Shown here in pieces: positions 1 through 6,833 of a DNA stretch of 41,988 nt. This DNA comes from Thermobacillus xylanilyticus (GTDB lineage: Bacteria > Bacillota > Bacilli > Paenibacillales > Paenibacillaceae): positions 806 to 42,793 of the forward strand of contig NZ_CAJRAY010000005.1 in NCBI RefSeq assembly GCF_907165215.1, given 5' to 3'. The translations under genes were made by a program, and so were the position numbers. The notes beneath the pieces are model-generated. The model was not told the DNA's origin, did no database searches, and was given only the letters and a program-made list of their open reading frames with translations. Within the stretch, counting starts at the first letter, position 1; each line of letters begins with the position of its first letter.

Positions 1-290
1 CGGATTGGACGAATATGGTGCAAATGTGCACCAGGATGACGGGCCGAGGGCTGGATCGGGGAAATATGGTGCAAATGTGCACTAGGATGACGGGCCGAGG
101 GCTGAATCGGCTGAATATGGTGCATAAATGCACCAGGATAGCCGGCCGAGGGCTGAATCGGCTGAATATGGTGCAAATGTGCACCAGGATGACGGGCCGA
201 GGACTGGATCGGGGGAATATGGTGCATAAATGCACCAGGATAGCCGGCCGAGGGCTGAATCGGCTGAATATGGTGCATAAATGCACCAGA
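1..290. repeat. Tandem array A: 51-bp units with GGTGCA/TGCACC palindromic core
   Basis: Five complete units start at 15, 66, 117, 168 and 219, followed by a partial unit at 270. Bases 1-14 look like the end of an earlier unit, so the array probably starts outside the window. Each unit opens with a 16-bp inverted repeat, either GGTGCAAATGTGCACC or GGTGCATAAATGCACC. It is followed by a linker with a second small inverted repeat (CCGA, about 8 bp, TCGG). There are two co-varying subtypes: AAATG cores go with a GGATGACGGG linker and TAAA cores with GGATAGCCGG. Units 117 and 219 are identical over all 51 bp. The spacing is exactly 51 bp throughout. Because 51 is a multiple of three, spurious reading frames run through both strands, but no ribosome binding site or coding signal supports a gene. 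Confidence 0.97.
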
Positions 291-358
291 ATGATGCGAC
301 CGAGCCGGCGACAAGCCGACGGCGGCCCCCGCGCACAAAAAAAACTGAAAGTTTCGAA

Positions 359-387
359 TTGACAAATCGCCGAAGCGGGAATATAAT
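359..387 (+). promoter_or_regulatory. Sigma-A promoter of the leuA T-box transcript
   Basis: A consensus -35 box TTGACA (359-364) and a consensus -10 box TATAAT (382-387) are separated by exactly 17 bp. They lie about 30 bp before the first T-box stem. Both boxes match the vegetative consensus fully, as expected for a leader controlled by attenuation rather than by an activator. The promoter starts about 70 bp after the last recognisable repeat of array A. Confidence 0.9.
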
Positions 388-419
388 GAACAGCAATATC
401 CACTGCACACATACCAAAC

Positions 420-747
420 GCGATGAACAGGAGCAGTAGGGTGCTGCCGGGATGCCGGCCGGGCGATGCAAGCCGCGGGCCGGTCAGAGAGCTGCGGGTC
501 GGTGCGACGCAGCCGAAGGTGAACCTGAAACTCGCCTGGGAGCGGAGCGGCGGAACGGACGGCGCGCAAGGCCGCCAACTACGCCGTTACGGCTGACCCC
601 CGTAATCGGGTGCATGCTGTCGCCGGATGGCGCGGCATGCGTGAGGTGGGCGCGCCGGCCGTTCCGGCACGGGCGCCAACAAGAGTGGTACCGCGCGGGC
701 ACGAAGCCTGTCGTCTCTTGAGCAATCGGAGACGGCAGGCTTTCTTG
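420..747 (+). promoter_or_regulatory. T-box leader 1 (predicted leucine specifier)
   Basis: The leader begins with a stem I base of the GATGAACAGGAGCAGTAG type (422-439). It has a 35-nt apical stem I segment (485-519) that is identical in leader 2, and a candidate CUC leucine specifier at 531-533. The canonical T-box AACAAGAGTGGTACCGCG is at 678-695. A terminator stem follows at about 705-717 pairing with 729-741, and then a weak T-tract (TTCTT). T-box RNAs read the charging state of the cognate tRNA: uncharged tRNA stabilises the antiterminator. The leucine assignment fits the downstream leuA. The specifier position is inferred from conserved flanking sequence, not from folding. Confidence 0.88.
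705..745 (+). terminator. Attenuator of T-box leader 1
   Basis: The stem AGCCTGTCGTCTC (705-717) pairs with GAGACGGCAGGCT (729-741) with one G-U pair. It is followed by a short, C-interrupted T-tract. It should be weaker than the attenuator of leader 2. Confidence 0.75.
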
Positions 748-796
748 ATGTTGAGGCCTCGCCGCGCGGAACATAACAAGCGAATCTCAATGAAAC

Positions 797-1172
797 GCGA
801 TGAACGGGAGCAGTAGAGCGGTGACGGAACAGCCGCCGGCCGCCGCAAGGCGGAAGGCGGGCGCAGAGAGCTGCGGGTCGGTGCGACGCAGCCGAAGGCA
901 TCGCTCGAACTCGCCCGGGAGCGGGCGGATCGACACCGGCGCGGAGCGTACGGCCGCGCGGGGATAGGTCCGGCACGGGTTGACCGCCGTTACACGGTTG
1001 CCGGCGGCGAGAGCGGCACGCCCGGTCTGACTGCAGCAGACCCGGGCTGCGCGCCGCCGGCGCGGAGGGGACGCGGCCCGCAAGGGGCGCGTCAACAAGA
1101 GTGGTACCGCGGCATGCCGACCAACGGCCTGTCGTCTCTTGAACGAACGTTCGGAGACGGCGGGCTTTTTTT
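797..1172 (+). promoter_or_regulatory. T-box leader 2 (predicted leucine specifier)
   Basis: A second complete T-box leader follows the first by about 50 bp. Its 5' end repeats that of leader 1 (CGATGAACGGGAGCAGTAG near 798), and the apical stem I segment 864-898 is identical to 485-519. A candidate CUC specifier lies at 910-912 in the shared context AACTCGCC. The T-box AACAAGAGTGGTACCGCGG is at 1094-1112. The 3' attenuator has a perfect seven-T tract. The linker between stem I and the T-box is longer and GC-richer than in leader 1. Confidence 0.88.
1127..1172 (+). terminator. Attenuator of T-box leader 2
   Basis: GCCTGTCGTCTC (1127-1138) pairs with GAGACGGCGGGC (1154-1165), with G-U pairs tolerated, followed by TTTTTTT (1166-1172). 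It sits 35 bp before the leuA start codon, the usual place for a T-box terminator. Confidence 0.85.
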
Positions 1173-1207
1173 GATTCCGCCAAAAAAACATTCAGGAGGG
1201 GTTCACC

Positions 1208-2782
1208 ATGACCAAATCCGTTAACCCGAGTGAAATGAAGCGCATCACGATCTTCGACACGACGCTGCGTGACGGCGAGCAGTCGCCCGGCGCCGCGATC
1301 GAGCCGGAACAGAAAATCATTATCGCACGCCAGCTGGCGAAGCTCGGCGTCGACGCGATCGAGCCGGGGTTCCCGGTCTCCAGCCCGGGCGAGTTCGCCG
1401 CCGTGCAGCAGATTTCCCGCGAGCTGCAGGGCACGGAGATCGTCGGGTTCGCCCGGGCCGTGCGCGGCGACATCGACGCCGCGGTGAAGGCGACGCAGGA
1501 CGCGGCGCGCCGCCGGCTGCACCTGTTCATTTCGTCGTCGGACATCCACCTCGACTTCCAGCTGCGCAAGACGCGCGAGCAGGTGCTCTCGATCGCGCGC
1601 GAGATGGTCGCGTACGCGAAGCAGTTCGTCGACGAGATCGAGTTCTCGCCGATGGATTCGACCCGGGCGGGGATCGAGTTCGTCATTGAAATGGTCGAGG
1701 CGGTCATCGCCGAAGGGGCGACGATCATCAACCTGCCCGACACGATGGGCTACGCGATGCCGGACGAGTATGAAGCGCTGTTCCGCACCGTGCGCGCGCA
1801 GGCGAGGGGCGGGGACCGCGTCCGCTACAGCGCGCACTGCCACAACGATCTGGGGCTGGCGGTCGCGAACAGCCTCGCGGCGATCCGCGGCGGCGCGACG
1901 CAGATCGAGGTGACGGTGAACGGCATCGGCGAACGGGCGGGCAACTGTTCGCTCGAGGAGCTCGTCATGGCGATCGAGACGCGCAAGGACGCTTTGAAGG
2001 CCGAGACGGGCATCGACATCGCCGAAATTTACAACACGTCGCGGCTCGTCAGCCGGATGATGCATTTCCCGGTCGCGTTCAACAAGCCGATCGTCGGCCG
2101 CAACGCGTTCCAGCACGAATCCGGCATCCATCAGGACGGCCTGCTTAAGAACCGCGCCACGTACGAGATCATGGATCCCGAAGCGATGGGCATTCCGCGC
2201 AGCATGATCGTGCTCGGCAAACATTCCGGCCGCCATGCGATCAAGCATCGCGCGGCGGAGTACGGCATCGAGCTCAAGGGCGAGCAGCTCGACGAAGTGT
2301 ACGCCGCGTTCAAGAAAGTCGCCGACGCGCAGAAAATCGTAACCGACGATCAGCTCCTGCGCATCATCGGCGAGTCGACGGACCGCCACGAAGATCCGTA
2401 CACGCTGGTCGACCTGCAGGTGCTGTCCGGCACGCAGCGCGCCCGCATCGCATCCGTGACGATCCGCGAAGGCGGCACCGGCAAAGAGCGCACCTGCTCC
2501 GCCATGGGCGCCGGACCGATCGAAGCGGTCATCAACTGCATCAAGCAGGTCATTCCGGCGGCGGCAGAGTTCGAGGATCTTGAGCTCCACTCGCTGTCTT
2601 CGGGCGAGGACGCGCACGGCGAAGCGGTCGTGACGGTGCTTCACGGCGGCCGGCGCTATCGCGGCACGGCGATCCACAAGGATATCATTCTCGCGGTGGC
2701 GCAGGCGTTCGTCGGCGCGTGCAACCAGGCCGTCATCCGGACGGGCATCCGCGACAGCGAAGCGGAGGAACAGACGGGCTGA
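1208..2782 (+). CDS. leuA: 2-isopropylmalate synthase
   Basis: This 524-residue cytosolic enzyme condenses acetyl-CoA with 2-ketoisovalerate to give 2-isopropylmalate, the first committed step of leucine synthesis. The HMGL-like TIM barrel opens with [12 protein letters not shown] (residues 17-28). Metal-site and active-site signatures follow ([13 protein letters not shown] near 210, and NGIGERAGN). The C-terminal third is the regulatory LeuA dimer domain that binds leucine. The length matches type 1 LeuA. The ATG at 1208 follows AGGAGGGG (1194-1201) by 6 bp. The gene stands alone, without other ilv/leu genes nearby, and is controlled by two tandem T-box leaders. A strong terminator follows at 2788. 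Confidence 0.97.
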   Translation: MTKSVNPSEMKRITIFDTTLRDGEQSPGAAIEPEQKIIIARQLAKLGVDAIEPGFPVSSPGEFAAVQQISRELQGTEIVGFARAVRGDIDAAVKATQDAARRRLHLFISSSDIHLDFQLRKTREQVLSIAREMVAYAKQFVDEIEFSPMDSTRAGIEFVIEMVEAVIAEGATIINLPDTMGYAMPDEYEALFRTVRAQARGGDRVRYSAHCHNDLGLAVANSLAAIRGGATQIEVTVNGIGERAGNCSLEELVMAIETRKDALKAETGIDIAEIYNTSRLVSRMMHFPVAFNKPIVGRNAFQHESGIHQDGLLKNRATYEIMDPEAMGIPRSMIVLGKHSGRHAIKHRAAEYGIELKGEQLDEVYAAFKKVADAQKIVTDDQLLRIIGESTDRHEDPYTLVDLQVLSGTQRARIASVTIREGGTGKERTCSAMGAGPIEAVINCIKQVIPAAAEFEDLELHSLSSGEDAHGEAVVTVLHGGRRYRGTAIHKDIILAVAQAFVGACNQAVIRTGIRDSEAEEQTG

Positions 2783-2787
2783 TCAGC

Positions 2788-2812
2788 GACGGGCTGGCCG
2801 CCCGTCTTTTTT
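2788..2812 (+). terminator. leuA intrinsic terminator
   Basis: GACGGGC (2788-2794), a 5-bp loop and GCCCGTC (2800-2806) are followed by six T residues, 6 bp after the leuA stop codon. Confidence 0.9.
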
Positions 2813-2883
2813 GCGTCCGGAACGGAATTTCCGCCTCTTGCGCATCCGGGTTTGCCCGTCCATGATTCCGAGTGTGCACAAAG

Positions 2884-3166
2884 TTATCCACATATCCACT
2901 GAAAAATGTGTGTAAACGCCGCCAATGCAGGCGGGGTGTCGAATGCCGTCGTTTTGCAAACGGGGACAAGTTTTTCACAAGCGAATTGTGGATAATGTGG
3001 ACAATGTGGGTGAAATTCGCCTCTTTCGGCCGGCTGCGGTATGAAAATGATGAAAACCGTGCCGTTCTAAGACCGGAAAACCGTCAGTATCGCGTGAATT
3101 GATGCACAATTCAGGGGATAGTGTGGATGAATTTGTGGATAACGGGGTTTTCCGCAATGTGGAAAT
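2884..3166. other. DnaA-box cluster in an intergenic region
   Basis: The 613-bp gap between leuA and the next gene holds three perfect DnaA boxes: TTATCCACA at 2884-2892 on the plus strand, and its reverse complement TGTGGATAA at 2987-2995 and 3134-3142. Near-matches lie at 2892-2900, 2996-3004 (TGTGGACAA), 3122-3130 (TGTGGATGA) and 3158-3166. Three perfect 9-mers in 260 bp are far more than expected by chance in GC-rich DNA. There are no dnaA, dnaN or other origin genes nearby, so this is more likely an auxiliary DnaA-binding cluster than the chromosomal origin. I see no gene in 2813-3271. Confidence 0.75.
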
Positions 3167-3271
3167 GAAACGTGAGAGCGGGTTGTCGAACCGTCGGGTC
3201 GTCCGTCAGGGCTCCTCTGCTTGCGAGACGGTCGAGTTCGACTGCAAATCATTTTTTACCATTTAAATGCC

Positions 3272-3300
3272 TTGACGCCGCCGATCAAGAGGTGTAGAAT
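3272..3300 (+). promoter_or_regulatory. Probable promoter of the MFS gene
   Basis: TTGACG (3272-3277) and TAGAAT (3295-3300) are separated by 17 bp, each one mismatch from consensus. The boxes lie about 95 bp upstream of the start codon. Confidence 0.7.
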
Positions 3301-3395
3301 CAGAAATCTGATGCTCGGGACGGATGTGGTCCCGAAGCCGTCGCTTCCCGCAGCATCAACAGAATCAACGGTGGTAGGAAAGGAGCGTATTCCTC

Positions 3396-4688
3396 ATGTC
3401 TTCCGCAGCAACCGGAGCGAAACCGGGCGGATTGTTCGGCAACCGGTTTTTCCAGACCATCCTGTTGTCGAACGTCTTGCTGCAAATCGGAATCTGGGTT
3501 CGCAACTTTGCCATATTGATGTATGTGACCGATATGACGAATTCGGACCCGGTCGCGATCGCACTGATTTATGTGGCGGAATTCCTTCCGATCTTCCTGT
3601 TCTCGTTCATCGGCGGGACGTTCGCGGACCGGTGGCGGCCGAAGCGGACGATGATCTGGAGCGATTTCCTGTCGGCTTTATCCGTCTTCGTCGTGCTGGC
3701 GACGCTCGCCGCGGGCGTGTGGCAGATGATTTTCTTCGCGACGCTGGTGTCGTCCATTCTGTCGCAGTTCTCGCAGCCTTCCGCGATGCGCATGTTCAAG
3801 ATTCATCTGCGTCCGGATCAGCTGCAGCAGGCGATGGCGTTCTTCCAGTCGATGGTCGCCATTTTCATGGTCGGCGGTCCGTCGCTCGGCATCTGGATGT
3901 ACCACGAGTTCGGCATCAACGATTCGATCGCGGTGATGGGCGTCGCATTCCTGCTGTCCGCCGCGGTGCTGATCCGGCTGCCGGAGACGCCGTCAGGCCG
4001 GGAAACCGGCGGAGAGGCGGCGGTTCCCGGAGCGCCGCAGCAAGCGGGAAGTTTCTGGAAGGAACTGGCCGAAGGTTTTCGGTATGTCTGGCGCAGCCCG
4101 GTGCTCCGCACGCTGGGCCTCACGTTCGCGCTTGCCGGCATCGGGGTCGGCATGGTGCAGCCGCTCGGCGTATTTGTCGTAACGGAGAAGCTCGGGAAAA
4201 CGAAGGAATTTCTGCAGTTCCTGATGATGGTGAACGGGGTCGCCATGCTGATCGGCGGCGGGCTGATGGCCGCGCTGTCGCGCCGCATCCTGCCGCAGAA
4301 GCTGCTCGCGCTCGGCATGTTCGTCGGCGCCGTCACCACGCTCGGGATCGGTCTGTCCGAACAGATCTGGCTGACGCTGGCCTTGCAGTTTATCGGGGGA
4401 CTTTCGTTCCCGGCCATTCATATCGGAATCAGCACCATGATTCTCCGCTGGTCCGACGAGTCGATCGTCGGGCGCGTGAACGGCGTCCTCAACCCGATGT
4501 TCATGGGCATGATGGTCGTCATGATCGCCACGGGCGGAAGCCTGAAGGCGTGGTTCCCGATCGAGGTGCTGTATGCGGCCTCCGCGCTCGCCATGGTGCT
4601 CGGAACGGCGGCGCTGGCGACGATCTTCAAGCATCAGCCGCCGGAACAGGCAACCGCCCAGGCGGTGCAAGGCATGCCTTCGCATTGA
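3396..4688 (+). CDS. MFS transporter (EntS/MFS_3-like exporter)
   Basis: This 430-residue integral membrane protein has about 12 hydrophobic segments. It shows the MFS pattern of an N-terminal half ending near residue 195, a hydrophilic linker (about 197-225, rich in E, G and A), and a C-terminal half. The motif FADRWRPKR in the first cytoplasmic loop (about residues 73-81) is the MFS signature between helices 2 and 3. Proteins of this type export small molecules or drugs by proton antiport; the substrate cannot be read from sequence. AAAGGAG (about 3378-3384) precedes the ATG at 3396. It is monocistronic, with its own promoter and a terminator at 4711. Confidence 0.85.
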   Translation: MSSAATGAKPGGLFGNRFFQTILLSNVLLQIGIWVRNFAILMYVTDMTNSDPVAIALIYVAEFLPIFLFSFIGGTFADRWRPKRTMIWSDFLSALSVFVVLATLAAGVWQMIFFATLVSSILSQFSQPSAMRMFKIHLRPDQLQQAMAFFQSMVAIFMVGGPSLGIWMYHEFGINDSIAVMGVAFLLSAAVLIRLPETPSGRETGGEAAVPGAPQQAGSFWKELAEGFRYVWRSPVLRTLGLTFALAGIGVGMVQPLGVFVVTEKLGKTKEFLQFLMMVNGVAMLIGGGLMAALSRRILPQKLLALGMFVGAVTTLGIGLSEQIWLTLALQFIGGLSFPAIHIGISTMILRWSDESIVGRVNGVLNPMFMGMMVVMIATGGSLKAWFPIEVLYAASALAMVLGTAALATIFKHQPPEQATAQAVQGMPSH

Positions 4689-4710
4689 TCCCCGGTTGCA
4701 AGACAAGAGA

Positions 4711-4736
4711 GCCCGCATCCATAGGATGCGGGCTTT
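4711..4736 (+). terminator. Terminator after the MFS gene
   Basis: GCCCGCATCC (4711-4720) and GGATGCGGGC (4724-4733) form a perfect 10-bp stem with a 3-nt loop, followed by TTT. It separates the convergent MFS and ribbon-helix-helix genes. Confidence 0.85.
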
Positions 4737-4755
4737 CGTCATGCTGCGAAGAGGT

Positions 4756-4962
4756 TCACGAGGTCGGCGGCTCGCCGTCTGTGCCATCGGGCAGCGTGCC
4801 GGGCGGCCGGCGCTTCAGCCGGCCGGACCGGTACAAGGCTTCGCGGAGCAAATATTCGATGTGCGCGTTCACGCTGCGGAATTCGTCGTTCGCCCACTGC
4901 TCGATCGCGCGGTAGACGTCGGGATCGAGCCGCAGCGGGAACGCTTTTTTCGTACTGGCCAT
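4756..4962 (-). CDS. Small ribbon-helix-helix (Arc-like) protein
   Basis: The product is a 68-residue protein. Residues 1-45 (KAFPLRLDPDVYRAIEQWAN, then a second helix SVNAHIEYLLREAL) match the Arc/MetJ-type ribbon-helix-helix fold: a short beta strand with alternating residues followed by two helices. The remaining tail is proline- and glycine-rich. Such proteins bind DNA as dimers. It starts 9 bp after the stop of the SPFH gene on the same strand, so the two are almost certainly co-transcribed. It may be a repressor of its own operon; a palindrome overlaps the promoter (5875-5893). No toxin gene is adjacent, so I do not call it an antitoxin. Confidence 0.8.
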   Translation of the reverse strand: MASTKKAFPLRLDPDVYRAIEQWANDEFRSVNAHIEYLLREALYRSGRLKRRPPGTLPDGTDGEPPTS

Positions 4963-4971
4963 GACGGATGG

Positions 4972-5841
4972 TTACGAGTAGAGCGTTCCGGTGTTGATGA
5001 CCGGAGTCGCGGAACGGTCGGAGACGATGGCGACCATCAGATTGTTGACCATGGCGGCGCGGCGCTCGTCGTCCAGCTCGATCCCGTTCTCGATCAGCTT
5101 GCGCAGCGCCATCTCCACCATGCCGACGGCGCCTTCGACGACTTTCTGCCGCGAGGCGACGATGGCCATCGCCTGCTGCCGCTGCAGCATCGCGCTCGCG
5201 ATCTCCGGCGCGTAGGCGAGGTGGCTGAGCCGGGTTTCAAGGATTTGCACGCCGGCGACATCCAGCCGCGCCTGCAGCTCACGCAACAATTGCTCCGCGA
5301 TTTCGTCCGTGTTGCTTCGCAGCGAGACGGCCGTTTCCTCGGAGAACGAGTCGTAGGCGTACTGGGTCGCGATATGGCGAATGGCCGTTTCGCTCTGGAT
5401 TTCGACGAATTCTTCGTAGTTGTCCACGTCGAACGACGCCTTGGCCGTATCGACGACCCGGAAGACGACGACGGCGCCGATCTCGATCGGATTGCCTTCC
5501 GCATCGTTTACTTTGAGCCGCTGGCTGTTGAAGTTGCGGACGCGGAGGGAGATTTTCTTGCGGCTCGAGAACGGGACGGTCATCCAGAATCCGCTTTCGA
5601 GAAGCGTGCCGACGTACCGGCCGAAGAAGGTGAGTACTTTCGCTTCGTTCGGATGGACGATGACGAGCGAAGTGACAATAATGAAGGCGGCGAACATCAT
5701 GACAACGGCGGCCAAAATGGCTGCCGGGTGCGGGGCGTCCGAACCGCTTGAGGCCAGGACGAACAAGCCCCCGACCACAAGGACGACCGCAAGGAGCAGC
5801 GCGACAAAACCGTTCAGTTTCCATGCCTTTCTCTCTTTCAT
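4972..5841 (-). CDS. SPFH/band-7 domain membrane protein
   Basis: The product is 289 residues. Two hydrophobic segments at about residues 9-30 and 40-64 anchor the N-terminus. An SPFH (stomatin/prohibitin/flotillin) domain spans roughly 60-250, starting VHPNEAKVLTFFGRYVGTLL and continuing with the conserved VRNFNSQRLKVNDAEGNPI region and a helical stretch rich in Q, A and E (LQRQQAMAIVASRQKVVEGA). SPFH proteins form membrane microdomain scaffolds or cages. The specific role here is unknown. GGAGG precedes the ATG. The gene is divergent from the EcsA-like ATPase gene and in an operon with the ribbon-helix-helix gene. Confidence 0.88.
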   Translation of the reverse strand: MKERKAWKLNGFVALLLAVVLVVGGLFVLASSGSDAPHPAAILAAVVMMFAAFIIVTSLVIVHPNEAKVLTFFGRYVGTLLESGFWMTVPFSSRKKISLRVRNFNSQRLKVNDAEGNPIEIGAVVVFRVVDTAKASFDVDNYEEFVEIQSETAIRHIATQYAYDSFSEETAVSLRSNTDEIAEQLLRELQARLDVAGVQILETRLSHLAYAPEIASAMLQRQQAMAIVASRQKVVEGAVGMVEMALRKLIENGIELDDERRAAMVNNLMVAIVSDRSATPVINTGTLYS

Positions 5842-5874
5842 GGCGTGGCCTCCTTCTCGGATGCGATATGGTTT

Positions 5875-5913
5875 TGATATTTATATGATATCACTTTTTG
5901 AAATGAATGGCAA
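5875..5913 (-). promoter_or_regulatory. SPFH operon promoter with overlapping palindrome
   Basis: Read on the minus strand, TTGCCA (5913-5908) and TATCAT (5890-5885) are spaced by 17 bp. The -10 box lies inside an AT-rich inverted repeat, TGATAT (5875-5880), 7 bp, ATATCA (5888-5893). A protein bound there would occlude the polymerase, so this is a candidate repressor operator. The ribbon-helix-helix protein of the operon is one candidate ligand by inference. Confidence 0.55.
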
Positions 5914-5996
5914 CCATTACGAAACCTTACGGCGGTTGTTTCGTATTTCAGGTCAGAAGCCGATTGTTGGATCATTCCGGAGAAGGGGGCGCCTTG

Positions 5997-6833
5997 ATGA
6001 AGGATTGGTCAAGTTCCGCGACGGACGGTGCTGACCGGGAAATCCGGCTTGCGGTCGATATCCGCTCCGCCGGCTATGAAGCCGGCAAGACCGTCATCCG
6101 CGACGTGCGGTTCGCGGTGGAAGCCGGGAAGCTGGTCGGGCTGATCGGCCCGAACGGCGCGGGCAAAAGCACGACGATCAAGTCGGTGCTCGGCCTGCTC
6201 GCCTGGGTGGACGGCGACATCCGCTTCGGCGGGGAAACGGGGCGGTCCGGAGCGTCCGCACAGCCCGGCGAGTCCGCGCATTCCGGAGCGTCAGGGCAGT
6301 CCGGCGGGACGAGCCGGTCCGGGACGGGGCGGTACGCCTATGTGCCCGAGCAGCCGGTTTTCTACGAGTATTTCACGCTGTGGGAACATCTGCGGCTGGC
6401 CGCGTCTGCGTTCGGCCTCGCGGAAGAGGTGTTCGCGCCCCGGGCCGAACGGCTGCTGGAGCGGTTCCGGCTGCTGGACCACCGGCATGAACTGCCGGCG
6501 AAGTTCTCGAAGGGCATGCAGCAGAAAATGATGCTCGCCATCGGCCTCATGCTCGAACCGGACCTGTACATCGTCGACGAGCCGTTCATCGGGCTGGACC
6601 CGCATGCCGTGCGGGATCTGCTCGACATGCTCGAGGAGGAGCGGCGGCGCGGCGCCGGCATTCTCATGTCGACGCACGTGCTGGATACGGCCGAGCGGAT
6701 CGCGGACAGCTTCGTGCTGATGGACGGCGGCACGGTCGTCGCGCAGGGCGGGCTGGACGAAGTGCGGAAGCAGGCCGGGCTGGGCAAGGAGGCGCCGCTG
6801 TTCGACTGCTTCCTGGAGCTGACGAAAAGATGA
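5997..6833 (+). CDS. ABC transporter ATP-binding protein (EcsA-like)
   Basis: The product is 278 residues. The Walker A motif GPNGAGKST lies at about residue 48. The Q-loop is YVPEQPVFYEYFTLWEHL, the signature is the degenerate KFSKGMQQK, Walker B is LYIVDEPFIGLD and the switch is MSTHV. The start at 5997 is chosen because GGAGAAGGGGG lies just upstream and the ABC domain begins soon after; an in-frame ATG at 5907 has no good binding site. An unusual low-complexity insert rich in Ser, Gly and Ala (about residues 79-110) separates Walker A from the Q-loop. The stop overlaps the next start (ATGA), so it is translationally coupled to the EcsB-like permease gene. Confidence 0.88.
   Translation: MKDWSSSATDGADREIRLAVDIRSAGYEAGKTVIRDVRFAVEAGKLVGLIGPNGAGKSTTIKSVLGLLAWVDGDIRFGGETGRSGASAQPGESAHSGASGQSGGTSRSGTGRYAYVPEQPVFYEYFTLWEHLRLAASAFGLAEEVFAPRAERLLERFRLLDHRHELPAKFSKGMQQKMMLAIGLMLEPDLYIVDEPFIGLDPHAVRDLLDMLEEERRRGAGILMSTHVLDTAERIADSFVLMDGGTVVAQGGLDEVRKQAGLGKEAPLFDCFLELTKR

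Noticed and set aside
15..362. Repetitive 17-residue-repeat proteins read from the arrays (also at 20544-20853 and 41631-41978)
   Set aside because: All three arrays are open on several frames and both strands only because the unit is 51 bp. There is no ribosome binding site, and dyad symmetry explains the conservation better than coding.
587..2677. A very long open frame antisense to leuA and its leaders, 696 codons
   Set aside because: It mirrors the codon structure of leuA on the other strand, as often seen in GC-rich genes, and it also runs through the T-box leaders. Its translation has no recognisable domain, and leuA is certain.
2884..3166. Chromosomal replication origin
   Set aside because: No dnaA, dnaN, rpmH or other origin-linked gene is present, and I see no strongly AT-rich unwinding region. 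A DnaA-box cluster outside oriC is the safer call.
4756..4962. Antitoxin of a toxin-antitoxin pair
   Set aside because: The fold is right, but the partner gene encodes an SPFH membrane protein, not a toxin.
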